Assembly: GCA_026713305.1 (NCBI GenBank)
Contig: JAPOOS010000070.1
Coordinates: forward strand, 1-32,961
Origin: Paracoccaceae bacterium
Lineage (GTDB): Bacteria; Pseudomonadota; Alphaproteobacteria; Rhodobacterales; Rhodobacteraceae
DNA: 32,961 nucleotides
Direction: 5' to 3'
Positions 1 through 8,955 of the stretch are shown here, in pieces. The notes beneath the pieces are model-generated. The model was not told where the DNA came from, ran no database searches, and saw only the letters and a list, made by a program, of their open reading frames with translations. A program made the position numbers and the translations under genes. How positions within the stretch are numbered: position 1 is the first letter of the stretch; every line of letters begins with the position of its first letter.

Positions 1-1
1 A

Positions 2-709
2 ATCACGGTGGGCAGCGAGGAAAAGCGCGGCGTGTCAAGCCCGATCATCTTGCCGGACATCGCTGTCCTTGACGCGAGCTTGACCTTGGGGTTGCCGCCG
101 GCAATCACGGCCGCCACGGGCGTTGACGCGATGGTTCATGCAGTCGAGGCCTATGCATCCAGGAATTCCAACAACAACCCGCTTTCCCGACTGTTGGCAA
201 GACAAGCGCTCAGGCTGATCGGGGCCAACATCTCGAACGCTGTGTTTCGAGGCGAGGACATCAAGGCCAGAAGTTCAATGCTCCTCGGCTCGATGTTGGC
301 GGGGCAGGCATTCGCGAACTCGCCCGTAGCCGCCGTACACGCACTGGCTTACCCGATCGGCGGGACGTTTCATGTGCCGCATGGCCTGTCGAATGCGCTT
401 GTTCTGCCACATGTGCTTCGGTTCAACGCACCAAGCGCCGCCGCAAGCTATGCCGAACTCGCACCGGATGTCTTTCCCCACCTTGCCGAAGTGACGGGCG
501 CCGAAGCGAGATGCGCGGCGTTCATCGAGGAAATGGCTCGCCTGTCGAAATGTCTCGGATTGCCGACAAGGCTGCGCGACGTCTCGATCGATTGGGAGGA
601 TCTTCCGAAGATGGCCAGTGACGCAATGAAACAGCAGAGGCTGCTCGTCAACAATCCACGTGAAGTTGGGGAGGCAGACGCACTTGCGATGTATCAGGCT
701 GCATGGTGA
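2..709 (+). CDS. Iron-containing alcohol dehydrogenase, C-terminal part (5' end outside window)
   Basis: Frame open from the window edge; VLDASLTLGLPPAITAATGVDAMVHAVEAYASRNSNNNPLSRLLARQALRLI and FHVPHGLSNALVLPHVLRFN are typical of Fe-ADH family proteins, including metal-binding histidines. Confidence 0.92.
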   Translation: MTVGSEEKRGVSSPIILPDIAVLDASLTLGLPPAITAATGVDAMVHAVEAYASRNSNNNPLSRLLARQALRLIGANISNAVFRGEDIKARSSMLLGSMLAGQAFANSPVAAVHALAYPIGGTFHVPHGLSNALVLPHVLRFNAPSAAASYAELAPDVFPHLAEVTGAEARCAAFIEEMARLSKCLGLPTRLRDVSIDWEDLPKMASDAMKQQRLLVNNPREVGEADALAMYQAAW

Positions 710-718
710 CGACGAAAG

Positions 719-1090
719 TTGGTTCGCACAGCGGGCGAAGCGTGTCCGGAGTTCCACGCCATCCTCAAGCGGTTGGGCGACAGCGACGCTTGCAGACACA
801 TGAACAATGTGATTCACCGCTCGCCGCTCGACACAGCGCTGGATGTCCATGACGGCGCGTAGTTTGGCTTCGTTGTGGAAGCCGAACGCAGGAATTGCAG
901 ACCGCGCGCACTTCCAGACCGGATTTGGGCAGGGATTCGGACATCGAGAATCGGCTGGAACTACCTTGGCGGCGAAGTTGCATTGTTCCGCAACGGCGAG
1001 GAGAAGCCCGCCGCCAAAGGATTCCTGTCCATGTCCAGAGGCAACAGCTGGACCCTGCGGCCCATGCAGCCGCGCCCAACACCCGGAAAG
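719..1090 (+). pseudogene. Decayed 4HBT-fold acyl-CoA thioesterase
   Basis: One frame reads PEFHAILKRLGDSDACRHMNNVIHRSPLDTALDVHDGA*FGFVVEAERRNCRPRALPDRIWAGIRTSRIGWNYLGGEVALFRNGEEKPAAKGFLSM. It keeps the DxDxxxHxNN hotdog motif and the PD.i.aG.r..riG...-.lF..gee.aA.G pattern, with an in-frame TAG at 860-862, an apparent short deletion and no credible start. Confidence 0.72.
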
Positions 1091-1471
1091 GCTTGCAATG
1101 AGTTGCAAGCGAGTCCGGCGCTCGAACACGCCGTTCCACGGTCGGTTGACATTGCCGGGAAACTCAGCGATGGACACACTCCCTCCCGAAGCCGTCGCGG
1201 CCCTTGTGGGACCGGAGCCGACACGTGGACAGCAGGCCGCTCGGCGAACCTTGTCTGTCCGAGCGCACTGCAGCTGTCCTTCACCCGTTCCCTGCAATTT
1301 CGCTCGCGGAGACGGCAGGCAACGAACCGTCGGTGCGACGGCTGCCGGTTCGCCTGGACACAGCCCCTTGGAGGCTGGGAGGGAAATCCACTGTTGGCAG
1401 TGTTGCCGTGAAGCCATTTCGCCCGGCAACTGCGCCAACTCTCAAACGAACTAGCCTGGGACCGTTCCAAC

Positions 1472-2947
1472 ATGCCGGAAAGACGCGTACTTCATCCGCC
1501 ACTGCATCCGCCCGAGGCGTTCAGGAATCCGGACGAGGCAGTGGACAAGCTTTGTGTCCTGTATGACGAGGCCGTCCGATTTCTGCAGCAGAGCTTTGTC
1601 GACGCAGACGGAATCCATGAGCGACCGGTGAGGTATCGGGCGTACTACCCCCAAATCCGGGTGGAGGTCCTTTCGCACCGGCGCATAGATTCCCGCCTTT
1701 CATTCGGGCGCGTGGGAGCGCCGGGCCTTTACAGCACGACCATTACCCAGCCGCAGCTGTTTCGAAGGTACCTGACCGAACAAATCGGCTTGTTTGTCGG
1801 AAACTACGACGCAGCGATCGAGGTAGCCAGTTCGAATGTGGCGATACCTGTTCAGTTTGCCCTCGAACAGGTGGCGGCCGATGACCTTGTGGACCCGGCC
1901 GACGGTTGGGGGGAGGCAATTCGCAACCATTTCGACATGCCGGACTTGGCGATCATCAACGACGATGTCGTGAACGGACTCACGAGGAGGTCCGAATCAG
2001 GCGAACTCCCGCTGGCCCTGTTCCCGGCGCCCAGGGTGGACTACTCGCTGGCGCGTCTCAGGCACTACACGGCAACGCACTACAGGCATTTCCAGCCATT
2101 GGTCCTGTTCACCAACTATCAGCACTATGTCGAAGCGTTTGAGGAGTATGCGCGAAATGCGCTTGCCGACGAGTCGTCGGACTACTGCTGCCTGGTGACG
2201 CCCGGCAACCAGGAACTCACGGACCCGTCAGGCGCCATCGCACCGCCGGCCCGTGCGCCTCAGATGCCCGCCTATCACCTCAAGCGAAGGAACGGCAACG
2301 GCATTACGCTTCTGAACATCGGCGTTGGCCCGTCAAACGCAAAGACGGCCACGGACCATGTAGCGGTGTTGCGATCCAATGTCTGGCTGATGCTTGGTCA
2401 CTGTGCCGGACTGCGTGGTGGCCAGCATCTCGGCGACTATGTGCTGGCCCACGCCTACTTGCGCAGAGATCAGGTGCTTGACGAAGATCTTCCCGTCTGG
2501 GTGCCCGTGCCGGCATTGGCGGAAGTGCAGAAGGCGGTGGAGAATGCAGTTGGCCGAATCACCAGCAGCAAGGGATACGAGCTGAAGACGGTGATGCGAA
2601 CCGGAACCGTTGCCTCGGTCGACAATCGCAACTGGGAGCTGCGCGCGTCCGAAGGGCTGACCCGCCAGCTCAGTCAGTCCCGGGCAATCGCGCTCGACAT
2701 GGAATCGGCAACGATCGCAGCCAACGGGTTTCGCTTCCGAATTCCCTACGGGACGCTTCTGTGCGTGTCCGACAAGCCGTTGCACGGAGAGCTCAAGCTT
2801 CCTGGAATGGCAAGCCGATTCTACAAGACTCAGGTTGAAAGACACTTGCTGATCGGCATCAAGGCTCTCGAATCCCTGCGCGAAATGCCGCAGGAGTACC
2901 TTCACTCGCGCAAACTGCGAAGTTTCAGCGAGACGGCCTTTCGTTAG
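1472..2947 (+). CDS. amn: AMP nucleosidase
   Basis: 491 aa ORF; N-terminal AMP nucleosidase region (VRYRAYYPQIRVEV..RIDSRLSFGRV..PGLYSTTITQP) and C-terminal phosphorylase-like part (GITLLNIGVGPSNAKTATDHVAVLR.NVWLMLGHCAGLR, ALDMESATIAANGFRFRIPYGTLLCVSDKPLHGELKLPG). Confidence 0.95.
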   Translation: MPERRVLHPPLHPPEAFRNPDEAVDKLCVLYDEAVRFLQQSFVDADGIHERPVRYRAYYPQIRVEVLSHRRIDSRLSFGRVGAPGLYSTTITQPQLFRRYLTEQIGLFVGNYDAAIEVASSNVAIPVQFALEQVAADDLVDPADGWGEAIRNHFDMPDLAIINDDVVNGLTRRSESGELPLALFPAPRVDYSLARLRHYTATHYRHFQPLVLFTNYQHYVEAFEEYARNALADESSDYCCLVTPGNQELTDPSGAIAPPARAPQMPAYHLKRRNGNGITLLNIGVGPSNAKTATDHVAVLRSNVWLMLGHCAGLRGGQHLGDYVLAHAYLRRDQVLDEDLPVWVPVPALAEVQKAVENAVGRITSSKGYELKTVMRTGTVASVDNRNWELRASEGLTRQLSQSRAIALDMESATIAANGFRFRIPYGTLLCVSDKPLHGELKLPGMASRFYKTQVERHLLIGIKALESLREMPQEYLHSRKLRSFSETAFR

Positions 2948-3297
2948 GCGCGGTCCAGGAGCGGAGTCGGCGCCGGTCCGGTTGCGGGACGGGATCTTGT
3001 TGGGTTGTCTCCCGCCGATGCGGTTCTTCCTGTCGCCAGCCGGTTCGACTGCCGCAGTCTCCACACTGCATGGCGGCTTTCGTTTCCCGCAGATTCAGCG
3101 CCGGGAGAATCTCTGCAGCCACCGAGGCTGTGAGCGGTTCGGGCGCGGGCCATTGGAAGCATGGCGGAGGCGTGTTTTCAAAAGCTTGATTGACAAAACG
3201 CCCATGAAGCTAGCAGAAGACAAAGGACCCGAATATCATTCCGACTCTTTTCAGTTTGCGATGGGTCGGCATTTGGTTCCCAGTAAGGATTCTTTTG

Positions 3298-3591
3298 ATG
3301 AATGAACAAACTTTGTTGACCAGGTCTGAGCTTGCCAGCGAGATCTGTCGGCGAACAGGTGTAACTAGTGAAGACGCCACCAAGGTGATAGAAGTCCTGG
3401 GGGAAATTGTTGCCGATGCGGTAGCCAGCGACAGGACCGTGCTGCTGCCCAAACTCGGAAAGATTTCCAAGCGGACACGCACCGCACAGCGGGGCGTCAA
3501 TTTCCATACCGGGGAACCCATGGTCGTAGACTCCATGGAGATTCCAAAGATTAGGTGGTCCAAGTTGCTCAAGAAGACAGTGCGAGGCTGA
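3298..3591 (+). CDS. HU/IHF-family DNA-binding protein
   Basis: 97 aa from ATG at 3298: LTRSELASEICRRTGVTSEDATKVIEVLGEIVADAVASDRTVLLPKLGKISKRTRTAQRGVNFHTGEPMVVDSMEIPKIRWSKLLKKTV has the HU/IHF fold pattern (G.N..TGE..., P..R.S..L). Confidence 0.85.
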   Translation: MNEQTLLTRSELASEICRRTGVTSEDATKVIEVLGEIVADAVASDRTVLLPKLGKISKRTRTAQRGVNFHTGEPMVVDSMEIPKIRWSKLLKKTVRG

Positions 3592-3807
3592 ATCCAGGTC
3601 GTTCGACCGATTTCTTGAGAACCTTCCGCTATCGGCCGGCTTGAAGGCCTGCCGGCAGGGAGCGGCGCAGCCGGCCCGTCATGGCAGTTGCGCCTTCCCC
3701 GGAAGCGAGCAATCGGTTGAGGTTGGCCGGAAGCGATGTTGCATGAAGGGAATTCCGGCCAGTCCATGGCCTTGCGCATTCGTCGAGGTTGAACGGCGCA
3801 TGGCGCT

Positions 3808-4731
3808 GTGACCGCTGAATCCAGCGCAGATGTCCGGCCCGGTTTCGATCTGGGCGCGCTTGTCATGGGGCTGCTTTTTGCCCTCATGTGGTCGAGCGCC
3901 TATTCGACCGCGCGCATCATAGTGCTGGAAGTGCCCCCACTGACGGCGCTCAGCGCACGGTTCGCGATTTCGGGAGCCCTCGGCATCGGCATAGCGTTGT
4001 TGCTTGGCCAGAAACTGCGCCTGGATCGACGGCAATGGAAGGCCTGCGTCGTAATGGGCGTTTGCCACAACGGAATCTGCCTCAGCGCCAACTTCGTTTC
4101 GATGCAATGGATCGAAGCCTCGCTGGCGGCCATAATTGCCTCGACCATGCCGTTGCAGGTGGCCCTGCTGAACCTGGTTGCATTTGGCATCCGCCTGAAT
4201 CGCATGGGCATTGGAGGCCTGCTGGTCGGTTTTGTCGGCGTGGTGATCATCATGGCCGGCCGGATTTCGTTCGGCCTCGAGTTTCTTGGCGTGGCGCTGT
4301 GCTTGGTGGCCACGATTGCGCTGTGCTTCGCCACACTTGCCGTCAGGCAGGCCACGTCCGGCGGCAACCTCTTCGCGATAATGGGGATTCAGCTGTGGAT
4401 TGGCTGCGCCTTCGTGTTGCCGCCGGCGTTGATTTTCGAAACGATTGAAGCGCCGAACTTGTCCTTCCCGCTGATTGCCGCCTTCGTTTACCAGACCCTT
4501 GTGCCGGGAATGGTTGCGCTCTGGCTGTGGTTTGTCCTGGTCAAGCGAGTCGGACCGACACGCGCCGCCGCGTTCCATTTCCTGAACCCGTTTCTGGGGG
4601 TCATGATGGCGGTGATACTGCTTGGGGAGCACGCCGGCGTTGCCGAACTAGTGGGAGTGGTTGTCATCACGGCAGGCATAGTGGCGGTCCAGATGGCAAG
4701 CGAGTACCGCCGGCCCAAGCCGCTGCCTTGA
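3808..4731 (+). CDS. EamA/DMT-superfamily transporter
   Basis: 307 aa GTG-start ORF with about 10 hydrophobic segments; LLFALMWSSAYSTARIIVLEVPPLTALSARFAISGALGIGIALL and FHFLNPFLGVMMAVILLGEHAGVAELVGVVVITAGIVAVQ are EamA-typical. Confidence 0.9.
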   Translation: MTAESSADVRPGFDLGALVMGLLFALMWSSAYSTARIIVLEVPPLTALSARFAISGALGIGIALLLGQKLRLDRRQWKACVVMGVCHNGICLSANFVSMQWIEASLAAIIASTMPLQVALLNLVAFGIRLNRMGIGGLLVGFVGVVIIMAGRISFGLEFLGVALCLVATIALCFATLAVRQATSGGNLFAIMGIQLWIGCAFVLPPALIFETIEAPNLSFPLIAAFVYQTLVPGMVALWLWFVLVKRVGPTRAAAFHFLNPFLGVMMAVILLGEHAGVAELVGVVVITAGIVAVQMASEYRRPKPLP

Positions 4732-5432
4732 CCAGGTGTTCACGGCGCTTGGCCCTTGCGGGAATCCGGCCGGCCTCGGCGCTCGTCGGGGTGGCAAGCG
4801 AGGGCGATTTCGCCCCGGAGTCGGCAAACTCGCCTCTCGCCAGGCCACGTTCCGCAGGCTGGCAGGGTCCTGACCCTGTTGAATTCCCGATGCGTTCCGC
4901 CTTCAGACCTTGAAAGCGATTCGTGGCTGCGCTCGCAGTCGTTCGCGCCTGTGTCGGCAGTGCAGCCGCGCAGTCGGCTGGCCGTTGGCAGCCGTCCCGC
5001 CAACGTCGGCGTCAAAAATGCATGATACAGTCCCGGCCATTCCATGGGCCGTCCGGATGCGAACGCTCGCCGGCTGCCGGCCCGGCGCTCCCTTTTGCGC
5101 GGCAGCGGCCCGAAGCCTCCATCGAAGGAATTCCTGCAACTCTCGGCGAGGCGAAGCCGAGGCCAACGGCCTGCCGGAGAATGTCGCGAACGCACCATGG
5201 CCACCGCGACCGCGTTCGAGAATGAACGCAGGTCCGGCTGCGATGTTTTGCCGCAGGCTGCAAGCCCAAACCATGTTCCTTGACCTGCATTGCGCTCGAT
5301 GGCCGGGAGCGGACGGGACGCAGGCGGCGTTCCGGCAACCGCGCATCGCGAGGCGCGCACAGTCCAGGCGCAGCTGCGCAGACGGCTGGCTTCATGGGCG
5401 CTGACTGGCCAGGCAGCGGTCGCCATTGAAGG

Positions 5433-5464
5433 CAACGCCCGCATTGACCGTTGAGGGCTTTTTT
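5433..5464 (+). terminator. Weak intrinsic-terminator-like element or attenuator
   Basis: CAACG (5433-5437) pairs with CGTTG (5449-5453), alternatively GCCC with GGGC (5437-5440/5455-5458), followed by six T (5459-5464); about 85 nt upstream of the ABC substrate-binding protein gene. Confidence 0.35.
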
Positions 5465-5547
5465 CCTATTGTTGCCCAAATTGGCGTTTCCCGACGGCGA
5501 ATTGAAAGCCGCGGAAATCCTGAAACCCATGAAGGAGGGTACAACTC

Positions 5548-6906
5548 ATGAAATTTCTAGCTTCTCTTGCCGCCGCCGCGATGGTCGCCGCCAGCGCGCT
5601 GTTTGCCGTTCCGGCAACCGCGGAGGACATAACGGTGAAGTTGTGGTCCCGCGCCGACCGTTCCGGCCCGCTGCGTGCCGGCAACATTGTGAACGCGGCT
5701 GAACAGTACAACAATTTCTTGGCTGCCGCTGGCTCCGACACGCGGATCGTGATCGAGCTCATTGAATCGAATGCCCGGGGCTTCGACGCGGATGCGCTTG
5801 AACTTCTCAAGGCGCATTCGGTGGGCGACACGCCCGACATCATCGTGGCCGCCCACGAATGGATTGGATCGTTCGTTGAAGAAGGCCTTGCCGCGAGTCT
5901 CGATGCGCACATCGAGGCCAACCCCGACCTCTATGGCGACATCATTCCCGAGCTTTGGGAATCCGTGAAGTACAAGGGACAGCGCTACGGAATACCGCAG
6001 GACTCGGAAGTCCGCATGTTCTTCCTCAACAACGACATGCTCAGGGCAGCTGGCAAGTCCGAGGAATTCATTGCGTCCCTGCCCGACGAGGTGAATGCCG
6101 GCAACTTCACCATGGCCGATTTCTGCGATCTGGCCGCCGAGGTGAAGAATTCCGGCGCATCGGAGATCGGATTCGTGCATCGTCCAAACGTCGGCCCCGA
6201 CTTTCAAATGGCCATGGCGTCGTTTGGAATCGACATGTACAACGACGAGGAAGCCAAGCTCCAGATCACACGGTCCGGATTGGAGAACTACTACCAGTGG
6301 CTCGCCGACTGCGTCGAGAAAGGCGCCCTTCCCGCGGACATGACCACCTACTCCTGGGACAGCGTTCATGCGGCATTCCGCGGCGAGCAGGCTTTGTCGA
6401 AGTTCCATGGGATCTGGAATCTCGGCAATCAGCTTGAGGCGTTCGGCATCGATCCTCTGGACGGCGAAGCGTACTTCAACAAGGTCACTTGGATAAACGC
6501 TCCTGCCTCGGAAGTGGGCGGGTCGCCCAAGAACCTGTCGCATCCGATTGTTTATGTCGTGGCGGACACGCCCAACAAGGACGTGGCCGCGATGCTCGTT
6601 GCCTTGGCTTCCCAGCCGATTCCAAACACCAAGCACGCCGTGACGACCAATCACACGCCGATCAACTACTCGCAGGTTGCCATGCCCGACTTCCAGACCA
6701 AGGGCTGGGGACTGGCTGCTGGCGTGCCGCTTCTGGCATACGCCGAGTTCATGCCCAACCACGCCAGAATTGGACAGTACAACGCCATCACCTACCAAGG
6801 TGTGCAGGCAGTGGAAACTGGCGAAATGAGCGCGGCTGAAGCGGCGGAATGGGTTGTTGAAGAGCTTGAAGTCGAATTGGGCGACGACCTCATAATCCTC
6901 GACTGA
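5548..6906 (+). CDS. Carbohydrate-type ABC transporter substrate-binding protein (family 1 extracellular solute-binding protein)
   Basis: 452 aa; signal peptide MKFLASLAAAAMVAASALFAVPATAED; strong Shine-Dalgarno (aaggaggg); solute-binding pattern WIGSFVEEGLAASLDAHIE...RYGIPQDSEVRMFFLNNDML; followed by two permeases and a MalK/UgpC-type ATPase. Confidence 0.92.
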   Translation: MKFLASLAAAAMVAASALFAVPATAEDITVKLWSRADRSGPLRAGNIVNAAEQYNNFLAAAGSDTRIVIELIESNARGFDADALELLKAHSVGDTPDIIVAAHEWIGSFVEEGLAASLDAHIEANPDLYGDIIPELWESVKYKGQRYGIPQDSEVRMFFLNNDMLRAAGKSEEFIASLPDEVNAGNFTMADFCDLAAEVKNSGASEIGFVHRPNVGPDFQMAMASFGIDMYNDEEAKLQITRSGLENYYQWLADCVEKGALPADMTTYSWDSVHAAFRGEQALSKFHGIWNLGNQLEAFGIDPLDGEAYFNKVTWINAPASEVGGSPKNLSHPIVYVVADTPNKDVAAMLVALASQPIPNTKHAVTTNHTPINYSQVAMPDFQTKGWGLAAGVPLLAYAEFMPNHARIGQYNAITYQGVQAVETGEMSAAEAAEWVVEELEVELGDDLIILD

Positions 6907-6915
6907 ACCCAGTGT

Positions 6916-6943
6916 GGGAGGGGCATTCCGCAATGTCCCTCCC
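6916..6943 (+). promoter_or_regulatory. Intercistronic stem-loop after substrate-binding protein gene
   Basis: GGGAGGGGCATT (6916-6927), CCGC loop, AATGTCCCTCCC (6932-6943): 12 bp stem with a single G-U wobble, between the SBP stop and the permease start. Confidence 0.75.
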
Positions 6944-6952
6944 CCTTTTGCC

Positions 6953-7900
6953 ATGATGCAAACTCAAACTCGGCGACAGGTTGTCAACGCCTTCATATTT
7001 CTTGGGCCGGCAAGCGCGTTCCTGCTGGTCCTGCTGGTGGCTCCCATCATCGTCGACCTTGTCGTCGCCTTTACGGACATGTCCCAGACAGTCCGCATCG
7101 ACGAGTACACAACCGACCAGTTCCGCAAGATAATCAGGCCCAACGAAGAGGCTCTGCTGGGTTTCGAGCTGCGCGGCTCCTTCTACCGCGCCCTCGCCAA
7201 GACGGCCATCTTCGTGTTCTTCACGCTTGCCATTTTCAACGTGACCTTTGGCCTTCTGCTTGCCTTGACGACAACCGCCCTGCCCGATTGGCTGGGGGGC
7301 ACTTTCAGGGCAATCTGGCTGTTGCCGCGCATGTCGCCTTCGGTCGTTTATGCGCTGCTTTGGATCTGGGTAATCGATCCAACCGAGCGCGGCTTGGTGA
7401 ATCAGGTGCTCACCAACGTGTTCGGCAGCGAGCCGGTCAACCTGTTCCTCCAGCATCCAATGGCCGTGATCGTGGTCGCAAACGGATTCATTGGCGCCTC
7501 GATTGGGATGCTGATCCTGACAAGCGCCATACGCTCGATTCCGCAGCACCTCTTCTTTGCGGCCAGAGCTGACGGAGCGGGGCCGCTTTCGATTGCGAGG
7601 CACATCATTATGCCGGCGCTGCGCTGGCCGCTTTCATACATCACGGTGTTCCAGTCGCTCGCCCTGATGGTGTCGTTCGAGTACATCTTTCTGATCATGG
7701 GGCCGGCCAGATCGACCATGACAATGGCCATGCTTGCCTACACAAAGACGCTTGCTCCGCAGATCGGCTCGGGACAGTACGCCTACGGCGCGGCGATCAC
7801 CCTGATCCTGATCGTGATAGGGGTCGTTGTCGCCCTCCTGCTGTACCGCCTCACCAACATGAAGCGCCTGTTGGCCAAGCCGCGAATCGAGGTGCACTGA
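6953..7900 (+). CDS. ABC transporter permease (MalF/UgpA-type)
   Basis: Start likely ATG 6953 (or 6956); EAA-like loop AARADGAGPLSIARHIIMPALRWPLSYITVFQ; membrane-spanning pattern. Confidence 0.92.
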   Translation: MMQTQTRRQVVNAFIFLGPASAFLLVLLVAPIIVDLVVAFTDMSQTVRIDEYTTDQFRKIIRPNEEALLGFELRGSFYRALAKTAIFVFFTLAIFNVTFGLLLALTTTALPDWLGGTFRAIWLLPRMSPSVVYALLWIWVIDPTERGLVNQVLTNVFGSEPVNLFLQHPMAVIVVANGFIGASIGMLILTSAIRSIPQHLFFAARADGAGPLSIARHIIMPALRWPLSYITVFQSLALMVSFEYIFLIMGPARSTMTMAMLAYTKTLAPQIGSGQYAYGAAITLILIVIGVVVALLLYRLTNMKRLLAKPRIEVH

Positions 7901-8955
7901 TGGCGGTTGCCACGCGCGACTGGAATGCGCTTGCCCGCAGATCCCGATATATCCGCCAGTTCCAGAATGCCGTGCTCATCAGCTTTCTGACCGTCATTTC
8001 CATTCCCGTGGTTCTGCCTTTCTTCTGGGTCCTGACGATTTCGTTTTCGGCCAGGACGGGCGGCGTCGAATCTGCGGTGCTGTGGCGGGCCTGCGGCGTG
8101 CTGGTGCCTGCGGTCATTGCCTACGTTGTTGCGCATCTGACCTTGAAGTCGGTCAGGCGCCGCCTGTTTGCAGCCGCGGCCCTGACGCTGCTGGCAATGA
8201 TCGCGCTGACCGTCACAGTGGGCAATGACCTGCATCTCAACAACTACCGCTTTCTGGTCAACCCCAACCTGGTTGAAGACCTGCGGGGCGCCGCCACCGC
8301 CGGCGGACAGTTTCCCTGGGTGTGGGAGGCATTCTTCAACTCTCTGGCGGTCGCCGCTTCCTCGACGCTGTTCAAGGTTTCGATCGCCACGTGCTGCGGC
8401 TACTACATTTCAAGGTACAACTTCCTTGGAAGGTCGGCGTACCTGCAGTCGCTGCTGATTCTCGAGGTGTTTCACCCCTGGATGCTGACCATACCGATAT
8501 TCCTGGTCATTTTCTGGATTGGGCTGCTGAACACTCTGGCCGGCCCGATTCTGGTGCTCACGGTAATCGACTTGCCGTTTTTCATCTTCATCATGAAGGG
8601 CTTTTTCGATGCGGTTCCCTGGGATGTCGAAATGAGCGCCATGACCGACGGCGCCTCGCGAAGGCAGGCGTTCTGGCATGTCGTGCTCCCGCAGGTCCGG
8701 TCGGGCATCATTGCGATTTCGGTTCTCGGCTTCATCAGGGGATGGGAAGAGTATGTGTTCGTAACGGCGCTGCGAACGGGAAACTCGTACTGGGTGATGT
8801 CCACCTATCTCTACTATGTTGCCGATGACGTGATGGGCGTCGACTATGGATTGGTCGCTGCTGTCAGCGTGTTCTACATGATGCCCAGCCTGCTGCTGTA
8901 CATGTTCTTGCAGCGATACCTCACACAGCTGACTCTCGGCGGGATCAAGGGCTGA
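7900..8955 (+). CDS. ABC transporter permease (MalG/UgpE-type) with an extra hydrophobic insertion near the N-terminus
   Basis: 351 aa overlapping the upstream stop by 1 nt; EAA loop SAMTDGASRRQAFWHVVLPQVRSGIIAISVLGFIRGWEEYVF; additional hydrophobic segments VLVPAVIAYVVAHL and LFAAAALTLLAMIALTV. Confidence 0.92.
   Translation: MAVATRDWNALARRSRYIRQFQNAVLISFLTVISIPVVLPFFWVLTISFSARTGGVESAVLWRACGVLVPAVIAYVVAHLTLKSVRRRLFAAAALTLLAMIALTVTVGNDLHLNNYRFLVNPNLVEDLRGAATAGGQFPWVWEAFFNSLAVAASSTLFKVSIATCCGYYISRYNFLGRSAYLQSLLILEVFHPWMLTIPIFLVIFWIGLLNTLAGPILVLTVIDLPFFIFIMKGFFDAVPWDVEMSAMTDGASRRQAFWHVVLPQVRSGIIAISVLGFIRGWEEYVFVTALRTGNSYWVMSTYLYYVADDVMGVDYGLVAAVSVFYMMPSLLLYMFLQRYLTQLTLGGIKG

Noticed and set aside
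275-1438. 387-aa minus-strand ORF across the Fe-ADH end and the thioesterase remnant
   Set aside because: Antisense to recognisable plus-strand coding sequence; Cys/Arg-rich translation without domain pattern, typical of GC-rich antisense frames.
3190-3216. Possible sigma70-type promoter (TTGACA) upstream of the HU-like gene
   Set aside because: No acceptable -10 hexamer at 16-18 nt spacing; not supportable without TSS data.
3679-4632. 317-aa minus-strand ORF antisense to the EamA transporter
   Set aside because: Gln/His/Arg-rich low-complexity product mirroring a membrane protein gene; artefact of codon bias.
5557-6954. 465-aa minus-strand ORF antisense to the first substrate-binding protein
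   Set aside because: The plus strand encodes a clear signal-peptide solute-binding protein; the antisense frame has no recognisable motif.
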